A stretch of 17,098 bases of DNA from an uncultured Clostridia bacterium (GTDB lineage Bacteria > Bacillota > Clostridia > TANB77 > CAG-508), in the NCBI GenBank assembly GCA_934122035.1, contig CAKOVP010000029.1, forward strand, positions 1 to 17,098, read 5' to 3'. Of this stretch, positions 8,761-15,706 are shown piece by piece. The position numbers were made by a program, and so were the translations under genes. The first letter of the stretch is position 1. Every line of letters begins with the position of its first letter. Below the pieces are notes generated by a model, which saw only the letters and a program-made list of their open reading frames with translations, did no database searches and had not been told where the DNA came from.

Positions 8761-9588
8761 ATGAATGAATATAACAAGTTTTATTTGGAAGATTACACAC
8801 TAAAAAATGTGGATCAGATTAAATACTATTTAGATTCAAGAATTAACAATATTATAGAAAAAAATGAAAACTCTACAAATCTGACTGACTATTCTTATTC
8901 GGATTTAAGTGAACTTGCATATTATTTTGAAAGACTTGGACTGTCAGCAAGAAGTGCTCTTGAAAAAAAGGAATCATTAAAAAACTTAAGCATGTGTGAA
9001 GATGACAATTCAGATTTTATTCTTCCAGAAGATACGGTGCTTTCAGAAAACGAGTCCGTTCTGCTAAGCAACTCATTAAATAAGTCATTCAAACCAGCTG
9101 TATGGAATAAGAATAAAGACAACTATGTTGATGTTTTTTTTGAAGATGATGTCCTTAAAGTGTTTACTCCTGAAACATTTAAACGTTTCAAGAGAAGCAA
9201 TTCCTTAAAGGAAAACTACATCCTAATGGAATATGTAAGTGCAAATTTAAAACGCTGGGCTGAACAGAATAATGTTGAGCTTCATCATTTGATTCCTGCT
9301 CCATGTACTGTAATTATCAAAAGAAAAATGTCAAAGTTCAGCAGATTAAAGGTCTGTGATAATGACAATCTTGAAAATGGCCGTATTGTCAACACGATTT
9401 TTGAAGCTATGGGGTATTCAGACAATGCTTTGAATATGGATCTTGTATCATGCTTCAGACTGTGTAATCCGAGTGAAAAAGAAGGCATGGAATTCATTGT
9501 CATGCCTAGAGATAAATTCATTAATTGCCGTTCTGAATATCTTGATGTTTTGGATTATAACACTACAAGTTTTAAAACACAAAGTTAA
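8761..9588 (+). CDS. Hypothetical protein, weak RusA-like C-terminal signature
   Basis: This 275-residue protein is not firmly assigned. The N-terminal half is acidic and helical. The C-terminal half reads as beta strands (PCTVIIKRKM), then VCDNDNLENGRIVNTIFEAM, then SDNALNMDLVSCFRL and a final strand EGMEFIVMP. This order resembles RusA-type Holliday junction resolvases (strand, P-D-x-D-N-L-x-K helix, D-D segment, strand), but the second acidic pair is degraded to DN and the helix lysine is absent. Any nuclease role is therefore doubtful. It follows a terminator hairpin by eight bases. No Shine-Dalgarno precedes ATG 8761, so expression may be low or start in an unusual way. The frame is open and its codon use resembles its neighbours, which supports a real gene. 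Confidence 0.65.
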   Translation: MNEYNKFYLEDYTLKNVDQIKYYLDSRINNIIEKNENSTNLTDYSYSDLSELAYYFERLGLSARSALEKKESLKNLSMCEDDNSDFILPEDTVLSENESVLLSNSLNKSFKPAVWNKNKDNYVDVFFEDDVLKVFTPETFKRFKRSNSLKENYILMEYVSANLKRWAEQNNVELHHLIPAPCTVIIKRKMSKFSRLKVCDNDNLENGRIVNTIFEAMGYSDNALNMDLVSCFRLCNPSEKEGMEFIVMPRDKFINCRSEYLDVLDYNTTSFKTQS

Positions 9589-9601
9589 AAATATTAATTT
9601 C

Positions 9602-9751
9602 ATGATAAATAAGCCATTTTTTCAGAAAAATCAAATCAGATGGAAAGAAAGAAACTTTCTTCTACTCTGCAGTTCTTTGCTCGGCTTTTATTCTGTAGCA
9701 AATCTGAACTGTGCTTTGATTACTGCTGTTACTTATGCTGCATGGAGGTGA
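9602..9751 (+). CDS. Possible 49-residue single-span membrane peptide
   Basis: A short frame starts at ATG 9602 with a basic head (INKPFFQKNQIRWKER) and a hydrophobic segment of about 25 residues (NFLLLCSSLLGFYSVANLNC and onward). It ends in AGG TGA, which is part of the GGAGGTGA ribosome binding site of the next gene. This geometry would permit translational coupling. No Shine-Dalgarno is visible upstream of 9602, so the call is tentative. The stretch could instead be an untranslated leader. A 7-base-pair hairpin (9645-9651 with 9655-9661) lies inside it. Confidence 0.35.
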   Translation: MINKPFFQKNQIRWKERNFLLLCSSLLGFYSVANLNCALITAVTYAAWR

Positions 9752-9755
9752 TTAT

Positions 9756-11549
9756 ATGAGTGTGATACGAATGACACAGCATGCTAGACAGCTGGCGACT
9801 CTTATGATTGAAATAGGAGAAGGCTATCGCAGTGATATAGCGTTATATCTAGACTGTATATTTGGAAACAAAGGAAGTGGGCTGAACGAAATAAGAAAGT
9901 GGGAAAAGAATGACCTTTTAAATATTAGATATATTCATAAAGGAAAGGCAAATACAGGAGATAGTTCTTATCGAGTAATAACTCTCTCCCCCGCCGGCAG
10001 ACTTTTCATTGCTGAAACACTTGGAAAAGAACTCAGCGAACAGTACATCTACAAAAAAATAGAAGAGTCTAACACCCGCTTTGATACAACTGACAATGAG
10101 AAAATAAAAACTGGACTGCTCGATAACAGAATCATAATGGCTTTTGAAGCCGCAGGCATCCCCGCTCTCACCGGAAACAAGCCAAACTTGTGTGATTTAT
10201 ATTCTCAGCTTAGCTCAGCTTCACTTTTAGTTTCAAAAAGAAATTACAGCAACATAAAAAATAAAGACATGTATATGCAGCCATCGCTTGATGAATGCAA
10301 AGCATTACTCGAAACAGGAATATACTATACAATCGCAGAAGTGAGAAATCTGTTTGATTCTATCTCCCCCGAAAGCTCTGATGCTACACTGATGTCACGA
10401 GCAAGAGGGATCTTTATTTCAAATAAGAACTGCTACGTGGTATACATCTCTAAGCGTGGCTCAAACAAAAATATAAAAATTACAAAAAAGGCAGAAATGA
10501 ATCTGTTGCGAATGCTGACTGACCTTTTGAAGATTACAAATGTCAGAAGAACACTTCCAGATCTGAGTATGAAAACACTGACAAATTCAGGAAGACTGAT
10601 TTTTAAACGGCTGGAAGAAAATTCGCCATACGCACTTGTTCTTGCCGACAGTGACAATATGGTTTACAGACTTGGCAGACGATTTGCCTATTCGGATGGA
10701 ACAGGAACAGAAGACTCAGGCACTGCCTGGCTCGTAGGAAACTATGACTTGTACAAGAGAGTCTATGTTGCTTCATATACGATTGCGGGGATTCAATCAA
10801 TTATGTATCTGTGCACACATACATTGGAAGAGTGGCACGAAGAGGCAAAGGTAAATCTATCAAGACAGGAAGGATTAAAAGTTACAGACTATAATCCTTT
10901 TTTTCCTGCCATCTGTCAAAGCAACGGAGCATCAGTTCTGTATATGCCAGTGTACGAAATGAATACGCTGGAAAAAATCAGAAGCGAAGATAAAGAATAC
11001 GGAATACTTGCCTACTCGGATATGTTCAATCCAATAAGCAAGCATGTTTCTAAACAGCTGATCTTCTACGATATTGAAGAGGAAGTTCCAGCAAGTGATA
11101 TCGCAAGTGTTGTCATATACGACGACAATGGATACCCGAAAGGAAAGAACATGATTATAGAAGCACTGCGTGAAGAAAAGAAACAGTGCAGCCTCGTAGA
11201 GATAAACAAGCTCCCCGCAAAATACGGATATAAAAATCCAATTGAGTTTTTTAATAAGATTGCTCTTGGAGCAGATGATATTCCAAAAATAAAAGATATC
11301 GTTTTGCAGCTTGAAACAAAGCCAAGCAAGAAGTTCAGAAAAACCAAGACAAAACAAATGAGCATTTCTCTCGACGATAAGTTTAAGGAAAAACTGTTAA
11401 AGGCAGCAAAGCTTTATAACCTTTCTATCAGCAGATACATAAAGCTAGTAATTAAAGATCAGGTTGAAAAAGATGCTGAAGAGTATACAAAGTCAATTGA
11501 AGAAGACAAAGCAATCCGCAAAGCATATAAAAATAATGTATATCAGTAA
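9756..11549 (+). CDS. Large DNA-binding-type protein: winged helix N-term, ribbon-helix-helix C-term
   Basis: This 597-residue protein is not assigned to a named family. Residues about 10-85 (MIEIGEGYRSDIALYLD ... YRVITLSPAGRLFI) look like a winged-helix domain of the kind found in replication-relaxation proteins. The central part contains several alpha/beta stretches without a recognised catalytic motif. Residues about 528-572 (KQMSISLDDKFKEKLLKAAK ... SISRYIKLVIKDQ) have the strand-helix-helix pattern of a ribbon-helix-helix DNA-binding domain as in Arc/CopG/MobC-type proteins. Two DNA-binding ends suggest a relaxosome accessory factor, replication initiator-like protein or regulator, inferred only. 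Start: ATG 9756 has GGAGGTGA four bases upstream. A longer frame from 9735 would run through that site and is rejected. No relaxase is visible in this window, so its partner, if any, lies outside. Confidence 0.72.
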   Translation: MSVIRMTQHARQLATLMIEIGEGYRSDIALYLDCIFGNKGSGLNEIRKWEKNDLLNIRYIHKGKANTGDSSYRVITLSPAGRLFIAETLGKELSEQYIYKKIEESNTRFDTTDNEKIKTGLLDNRIIMAFEAAGIPALTGNKPNLCDLYSQLSSASLLVSKRNYSNIKNKDMYMQPSLDECKALLETGIYYTIAEVRNLFDSISPESSDATLMSRARGIFISNKNCYVVYISKRGSNKNIKITKKAEMNLLRMLTDLLKITNVRRTLPDLSMKTLTNSGRLIFKRLEENSPYALVLADSDNMVYRLGRRFAYSDGTGTEDSGTAWLVGNYDLYKRVYVASYTIAGIQSIMYLCTHTLEEWHEEAKVNLSRQEGLKVTDYNPFFPAICQSNGASVLYMPVYEMNTLEKIRSEDKEYGILAYSDMFNPISKHVSKQLIFYDIEEEVPASDIASVVIYDDNGYPKGKNMIIEALREEKKQCSLVEINKLPAKYGYKNPIEFFNKIALGADDIPKIKDIVLQLETKPSKKFRKTKTKQMSISLDDKFKEKLLKAAKLYNLSISRYIKLVIKDQVEKDAEEYTKSIEEDKAIRKAYKNNVYQ

Positions 11550-11569
11550 AATTAGTAAGTCACAATATG

Positions 11570-11585
11570 TGATATAATATATTTA
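11570..11585 (+). promoter_or_regulatory. Extended -10 promoter giving a probably leaderless mRNA
   Basis: TG-A-TATAAT stands at 11570-11578, an exact extended -10 element. Transcription should start about seven bases after the hexamer, that is at or within a base or two of the ATG at 11585. No -35 match is convincing (the TTAGTA at 11552 is too close), which extended -10 promoters tolerate. No Shine-Dalgarno precedes the ATG, consistent with leaderless translation. Confidence 0.65.
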
Positions 11586-12211
11586 TGTTAGATAGCACAA
11601 ACAGACAGCCACGCCGCTGTTGCTTCATAGGACCTGAATACGAAAAGATGTATATCGACGATTCAATCGTAAAGGAAATTCTGAAAAAGGAAATTACAAA
11701 TGCGGTTGAGGATGGGATAACAACTTTTGTCACGGGAATGAGCAAGGGAGTTGACTTGTATGGTGCAGAGATTGTTCTAGACATGAGAGAACACGATCCA
11801 CGAATCAAGCTGATTTGCGTAGCACCTTATAAAGACAGCAACTATAGCTGGCAGAGTGACTGGAAGCAGACATATAACTTCGTATGGGCGATGGCTGACT
11901 TCAGAAAAATTATTCAGCCACAGTATTTAAATGCAGAATGCTACGAACAGCGAACAAGATTCATAGCGGCTCAATGTGAGAGATGCATCATGATCTATGG
12001 TGGCGAGTATGGCGATATCAGAACAATGCTTGATGCATGCTTTGGAGAAAATGCAAACAGCACTATAAAAAAACTTTGTATACACAGCAGTGAAAAGGAC
12101 TACACATATTTAAAAGACAAATTTATGAACGATTATAAAAATGTAAAAGTAACAGACAACTATGTTAAGGAGAGTAGCAAACAAAATGGACAAGAAGTTA
12201 AAGTCAATTGA
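11585..12211 (+). CDS. SLOG-family (YpsA/DUF1273-like) nucleotide-ligand-binding protein
   Basis: This 208-residue Rossmann-like protein resembles the YpsA/DUF1273 branch of the SLOG superfamily. The first strand and loop read CCFIGPEYEK. The hallmark second motif is TTFVTGMSKGVDLYGAEIVLDMR (G-M-x-x-G-V-D then a helix). A strand with KLICVAPYKD and a late motif CIMIYGGEYGDIRTML follow. SLOG domains bind nucleotides or nucleotide derivatives and occur both in housekeeping proteins and in phage-defence sensors. No effector domain is fused here, so sensing or a small enzymatic role is possible. The ATG at 11585 is seven bases behind a TATAAT hexamer and lacks a ribosome binding site, so translation is probably leaderless. 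The 3' end overlaps the next gene by 26 bases. Confidence 0.8.
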   Translation: MLDSTNRQPRRCCFIGPEYEKMYIDDSIVKEILKKEITNAVEDGITTFVTGMSKGVDLYGAEIVLDMREHDPRIKLICVAPYKDSNYSWQSDWKQTYNFVWAMADFRKIIQPQYLNAECYEQRTRFIAAQCERCIMIYGGEYGDIRTMLDACFGENANSTIKKLCIHSSEKDYTYLKDKFMNDYKNVKVTDNYVKESSKQNGQEVKVN

Positions 12212-13013
12212 AGAACTAAGTGAACTGGGATTCGTAGATGGAGTAGCAAGAGAAGCTACACACACTCACTGCACTCCTGGTTTTTTATATATAACAGCAA
12301 AGGACATGGGACTGTATGTTGAATACACAGCAACAGGAAGACTAAAGAATGGCGGATGGCTGATTGACAAGTCGTCTGGAATGCAGAATGGCGATACTCC
12401 CGCTGCCACAATCCTGACCAGAAGTCAAATGGCAGAGAAGATCTTCTCACAGTTTGAAGAAGACGGATACGGAAATGTTGATGAAGTACTGCAGAAGAAA
12501 TTCGCAGACGAACTTTCAAAAGTCAATGAAGCAGACATCGATAAAGACGACTACACAAAAGAACTCACAGAACTTTCCAAGATGAGAGCTCAAAGAGATG
12601 ATGAGACATTTGAAATGGCACTTAAGAGAAATGTTGCAATGCTGAAAAGAGTGCACGGTAAAGAAAGCTATTTTGTAGTCAAGCCGTCTCTTAGAGAAAT
12701 GAAAAAGCTTTTTGACTATGTACTTGAAGAAACATTTCAGAACGAGCCAGTTGATATGAAGAAGCTTGGAGCATGTGAACTGCTCAATTATGAATTTGCA
12801 AAGCATTACGGATTTGACAAACCGATTGTAAAGGCAAAGAAGATTGCCTCAAAAGAAAAGCCGGCATTTACCAAAGTGAGCCAGAAAGAACTTGTCTCAA
12901 TTATTAATGCAAGTACGAACTGCTACATTAATCCAGAAGACGAAACAATTCACTGCAGTAACGAAACAATGAAAAAGTGGATCGAGAAAAATGCATTTGA
13001 GGAGGTGATGTAA
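12186..13013 (+). CDS. Hypothetical soluble protein
   Basis: This 275-residue protein is not recognised. It has a short beta-rich start (HCTPGFLYITAKDMGLYVEY), a charged helical middle rich in Lys and Glu (about 85-165), and a C-terminal segment that looks like a small mixed domain (FTKVSQKELVSIINASTNCY). There is no membrane span, metal-binding cluster or nucleotide loop. Start: ATG 12186, with AAGGAG at 12167-12172. A longer frame from 12162 is open but starts before that site. The start lies inside the end of the SLOG gene, so the two are probably translationally coupled and share the promoter at 11570. Its stop is one base before the GTG of the next gene, whose ribosome binding site lies within its last codons. 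Confidence 0.7.
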   Translation: MDKKLKSIEELSELGFVDGVAREATHTHCTPGFLYITAKDMGLYVEYTATGRLKNGGWLIDKSSGMQNGDTPAATILTRSQMAEKIFSQFEEDGYGNVDEVLQKKFADELSKVNEADIDKDDYTKELTELSKMRAQRDDETFEMALKRNVAMLKRVHGKESYFVVKPSLREMKKLFDYVLEETFQNEPVDMKKLGACELLNYEFAKHYGFDKPIVKAKKIASKEKPAFTKVSQKELVSIINASTNCYINPEDETIHCSNETMKKWIEKNAFEEVM

Positions 13014-13014
13014 G

Positions 13015-13620
13015 GTGCAGGGAAGAACACACGCTGCTGTGGGGATGGCAGCTGCATTTGCAGTGATGCCCCCAAAGACGAGTACAGAACTGCTGATTGG
13101 AATGGCAGCTGCGACTATTGGAGCATTGTTTGCTGACAGTGACTCACCACATTCTCTGATTCAAAAGAATATCAGACTTGCAATTGGTGGTGGAGCGGGG
13201 CTGTTTCTAATAGCGTCAATTCTAAGTGAATCGTTTGGGCTGGAGATTGAACTTACAACTTCAATTGCAAGAACGCTGCTTGGATGTATCTGTCTTGTCG
13301 GATTTGGAGTACTTGGCTCGACCCAGCCACATAGAGGAATGATGCATTCTGTATTTGCACTCATAGTGTCCTCATTCTTCTGCCTGCTTGTAACACCACA
13401 GGCAGTTCCATACTTCGTGACAGGATATGCATCACATCTGGCACTGGACATTTTAAATTATCAGGGAATCAGTCTTTTGTGGCCGCTTCCAGCAAAGGTT
13501 TCTATTGGATTATGTAAAAGTGACGGAACAGTTAATGACATTTTGCTGCTTGCCGGGCTTCTTGTACGTGCAATCGAGCTAAACGCCTCACCATTTCGTG
13601 TGAACTTAATAACTGTTTAG
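13015..13620 (+). CDS. YdjM-like membrane-bound putative metal-dependent hydrolase
   Basis: This 201-residue integral membrane protein matches the YdjM/PF04307 family of membrane-bound putative metal-dependent hydrolases. The histidine/aspartate motifs occur in order at the expected places: QGRTHAAVG near the start, ADSDSPHSLIQ (about 41-51), QPHRGMMHSVF (about 103-113) and GYASHLALDIL (about 140-150). Four to five hydrophobic spans carry them. The family may act on lipids or act as an SOS-linked membrane protein; its substrate is not established. Start: GTG 13015 with a near-perfect GAGGAGGTGA (12999-13008) upstream. It follows the previous stop by one base. Eight bases after its stop, the ATG of the interrupted small ORF begins, so the operon originally continued through. 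Confidence 0.8.
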   Translation: MQGRTHAAVGMAAAFAVMPPKTSTELLIGMAAATIGALFADSDSPHSLIQKNIRLAIGGGAGLFLIASILSESFGLEIELTTSIARTLLGCICLVGFGVLGSTQPHRGMMHSVFALIVSSFFCLLVTPQAVPYFVTGYASHLALDILNYQGISLLWPLPAKVSIGLCKSDGTVNDILLLAGLLVRAIELNASPFRVNLITV

Positions 13621-13656
13621 GAGAAGATATGACAAATGAAGAATTTGTCAACCACC

Positions 13657-13688
13657 CCGACTTAGATTTTAACAAATCCTGAAGTCGG
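13657..13688 (+). repeat. Left-end hairpin of the TnpB element
   Basis: CCGACTT (13657-13663) pairs with AAGTCGG (13682-13688). Inside, GATTT (13665-13669) pairs with AAATC (13674-13678) around a TAAC loop. A few unpaired bases (A on one side, CTG on the other) separate the two stems, giving the bulged hairpin typical of IS200/IS605 ends that the TnpA transposase recognises as single-stranded DNA. Confidence 0.65.
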
Positions 13689-13879
13689 AGCTCAGGCTCA
13701 GTTAATAAGCCTCAGTGACGCTGTCATCAGACGGCTGAATTACGTTATTCAGGAATACACAGGTACCAGTGGATGCTTCACAAGTCCGCTGCTCTACGGT
13801 ACGGCATTAAACATTGCTGAGGGAAAGGCAAAGTGTGTCGTACATATAAACCCTGAACAACATTGGCGAAGTGAACAAC

Positions 13880-13935
13880 CCACGCAAGTGGAGAATCTGC
13901 CACATGGCAGAAGGTGTAGACCTGTCCGAAAGGAC
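13880..13935 (+). ncRNA. Structured leader upstream of tnpB with GNRA-loop hairpins
   Basis: Three small perfect hairpins follow one another: CCAC-GCAA-GTGG (13880-13891), TCTGCC-ACAT-GGCAGA (13896-13911) and GTCC-GAAA-GGAC (13924-13935). Two have GNRA tetraloops, a mark of folded RNA. They end 12 bases before the AAAGGAGG of tnpB. Further upstream (13690-13880) weaker stems such as AGGCT/AGCCT and CTGAAT/ATTCAG occur. No gene is seen in the whole 13690-13959 stretch. The leader may regulate tnpB translation or be part of a larger structured RNA; its class is not recognised. Confidence 0.5.
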
Positions 13936-13959
13936 GAAACTCAGAGAAAGGAGGCCCGT

Positions 13960-15486
13960 ATGGCAAAGAAACCAGTGCACATTCTAGAAATACCGATTGC
14001 TCAGGTGGACGGTTTTCCTCATCCACAGGACGCATTCAATACGCCATTTCATATACTGTGGAAGATTCACAATATCGCAGTTGCCGAAGCACAGCGAAGG
14101 CTTGACCGTCTTTTCAGGGACAGAGAATACTGGTACCTGATCAGATGTCTGAAGAAAACAGAGTCAAAAGATGAAAGGAAGGCCATTGCTGAAAGACTGG
14201 CTGCAGTAAGAGAAAAATATGATCTTGCAGGCAGCTACTGTCTTCAGAAATATGTCGCAGTTCAGCAGCACAGATACTGTCAGTACTTTTCTACACATCA
14301 GATCCAGAAGGAAGGCGAAGCTGTGTATAAAGGAGTCGATAAAGTTCTGTTCGGCAGCGGGAAACACCTGCATTTTCGAAAGGCTTCGGAAATCCGCTGC
14401 ATTTCACAGAAGGATACATCCAACGGAGTAAAATTTAATATCCGTACAGGCACAGGAACATGGCGAAAATTCACTTTCAGATGCCATATCGACTGGAACG
14501 ATCCATATGCGGCAGAATCACTTGCCTATGGCGGCATCGCATACTATGAGATCAAGCGTCGCATGTTCAAATCAGGGTGGAGATACTATCTCGTTATTGT
14601 GATCAGGGGGCATGCACCGAAAAAGATTGCTGACGCAGACCGCAGGCGTGAGTCTCTGTCGGATACTGGCATTGATCTTGGAACAAGCACTCTGGCTGCA
14701 TACAGTCATGAAGCTGCAGTACTTGAAAGACTTGCACCTGACGCAGAAAACTACGACAGACGCATCAGACATCTGCAGAAGAAGCATGACCGTCTTCAGC
14801 GTATCAATAATCCGGAGAACTACAATCCCGACGGTACGGTCAGAAAAGGCAGAAAGACATGGCACCGTTCAAACCGGATGCGTCAGCTTCACAGAGAAAT
14901 CAGTACGCTCTGCCGGAAGAAGAGTGAATACATCCGCATGTGTCACTGTGTTCTGGCCAACAGACTTATCATGCATGCAGACCACATCTACTATGAGAAG
15001 AACTGCTTTGCTTCCCTGCAGAGACGGGCAAAGAAGACAGAACGCTCTGAAAAGGTGTCTGTCATCAGGCGAAAGAACGGAACCTTGCAGAATGTTCGGA
15101 AGTTCAAGAAAAAGAAACGATTCGGGCATTCGCTTACGCTTCATGCACCTGCACTGTTCATCACTCTGCTGAAGAACAAGTGTCTGCAGTATGATGTTCC
15201 ATTTGATGAAATCAATACTTCTACCTACAGAGCCAGCCAGTACGATCCGCTGACGGGCGAATGCCGAAAGCCTGAGCTTTCTGAACGCTTCAAGAATATT
15301 GAAGGTCATCTGGTACAGAGAGACCTTCTCAGTGCATATCTTATTGCACATCCCGATTCATCGCTGATGCATGCTGATACATCAGCCGTATATGAAAATT
15401 TCAGCCATTTTCTGAAGCTGCACGATGCCTGCATTCAGAAAATGAAAGACGACGGCATCTCATTCAGACAGTGTTTCGGCTTCTAG
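13960..15486 (+). CDS. tnpB: TnpB RNA-guided nuclease, variant without zinc ribbon
   Basis: This 508-residue protein is a member of the TnpB family, RuvC-type nucleases that use an omegaRNA made from the right end of their transposon to cut DNA next to a transposon-associated motif. The RuvC triad is complete: Asp239 in GIDLGTSTLA, Glu346 in HIYYEKNCF and Asp455 in VQRDLLSAYLI. The stretch where most TnpBs carry two CxxC pairs (between 346 and 455) has only scattered single cysteines. Instead it reads DPLTGECRKPELSERF, so the zinc ribbon is lost. The N-terminal half (about 1-230) is basic and aromatic, with FTFRCHIDW and WRYYLVIVIRG strands. A Lys/Arg-rich helical insertion follows RuvC-I. 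Start: ATG 13960 with AAAGGAGG upstream. A longer frame from 13888 starts inside the leader hairpins and is rejected. With the triad intact it is not a dead TldR-type regulator. Confidence 0.9.
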   Translation: MAKKPVHILEIPIAQVDGFPHPQDAFNTPFHILWKIHNIAVAEAQRRLDRLFRDREYWYLIRCLKKTESKDERKAIAERLAAVREKYDLAGSYCLQKYVAVQQHRYCQYFSTHQIQKEGEAVYKGVDKVLFGSGKHLHFRKASEIRCISQKDTSNGVKFNIRTGTGTWRKFTFRCHIDWNDPYAAESLAYGGIAYYEIKRRMFKSGWRYYLVIVIRGHAPKKIADADRRRESLSDTGIDLGTSTLAAYSHEAAVLERLAPDAENYDRRIRHLQKKHDRLQRINNPENYNPDGTVRKGRKTWHRSNRMRQLHREISTLCRKKSEYIRMCHCVLANRLIMHADHIYYEKNCFASLQRRAKKTERSEKVSVIRRKNGTLQNVRKFKKKKRFGHSLTLHAPALFITLLKNKCLQYDVPFDEINTSTYRASQYDPLTGECRKPELSERFKNIEGHLVQRDLLSAYLIAHPDSSLMHADTSAVYENFSHFLKLHDACIQKMKDDGISFRQCFGF

Positions 15487-15706
15487 CCGATGATATAAAA
15501 AAAGGTTCCCGACATTGAGCCTTCTCATATAAAGTACGGAAGTCGGCTTCCGGAAATTTGAGCAAATTTCGTTAAAGGCACTATATCCAGCTAACAACCT
15601 GCGACTTGCGTATGCAGACAGTCAGGCAGATGGCTGGTGAAAGGTCTGGAATCCCACTACTTCACACTCCGTAGGAGCGTCCAGAGGGGTGGTGGGAGAA
15701 TGTCAA
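15487..15706 (+). ncRNA. Predicted omegaRNA scaffold and right end of the TnpB element
   Basis: This stretch has no gene and folds well. A CGGAAG/CTTCCG hairpin lies at 15537-15552 and a GAAATTT/AAATTTC hairpin at 15553-15570. A CCAGC/GCTGG outer stem around inner CTGC/GCAG pairing spans about 15587-15637. The last part is a pseudoknot: TCTGGA (15645-15650) pairs with TCCAGA (15680-15685), while TCCCACTAC (15652-15660) pairs with GTGGTGGGA (15689-15697, one G-U), with a CTCC/GGAG hairpin inside. It ends at TGTCAA (15701-15706). This matches the position and the 3'-pseudoknot style of TnpB omegaRNAs. The guide would be the flanking ATCAGATATGCAGCAG from 15707. The 5' end of the RNA is unknown and may lie within tnpB. 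Confidence 0.7.

Larger units (their letters stand above)
13649..15706 (+). mobile_element. IS200/IS605-type TnpB-only element (IS1341-like)
   Basis: The element contains a left-end hairpin, a noncoding leader, tnpB, and a structured 3' segment ending in TCAA. TCAA is the kind of right-end cleavage tetranucleotide known for this superfamily (for example IS608). There is no target duplication and there are no inverted terminal repeats, as expected. No tnpA tyrosine transposase gene is present, so it must rely on one elsewhere. Both ends carry TGTCAA (13646-13651 and 15701-15706), so the exact left boundary could be after TTTGT (13648) or within that repeat. The element is visibly richer in G+C than its flanks, suggesting recent arrival from another genome. 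It splits the small ORF described separately. Confidence 0.75.

Noticed and set aside
9716..9739. Promoter TTGATT...TATGCT before the 597-residue gene
   Set aside because: The spacer is only 12 bases, too short for a sigma-A type promoter, and the -10 is a poor match.
10932..11365. Two overlapping minus-strand frames (141 and 99 codons)
   Set aside because: Both are shadows of the 597-residue gene, whose C-terminal ribbon-helix-helix-like domain lies on the + strand.
13912..13960. Hammerhead ribozyme-like run GTCC-GAAA-GGAC-GAAAC in the tnpB leader
   Set aside because: Stem II and the GAAAC half of the core fit, but the required CUGANGA before the stem is absent (AGACCT instead) and no matching stem III with a cleavage site follows.
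14869..15351. Minus-strand frame of 160 codons inside tnpB
   Set aside because: It is antisense to a well-supported gene, has no ribosome binding site and its product has no family resemblance.
13960..15486. Nuclease-dead TnpB-like regulator (TldR)
   Set aside because: All three RuvC acidic residues are present and the right-end and left-end structures of a transposon are intact.
13638..15706. Group I intron (IStron) covering the TnpB element
   Set aside because: In-frame rejoining and leader hairpins are suggestive, but no P/Q/R/S core motifs were recognised and the splice-site pairing ends in U-A, not U-G. Kept only as a possibility in the findings.
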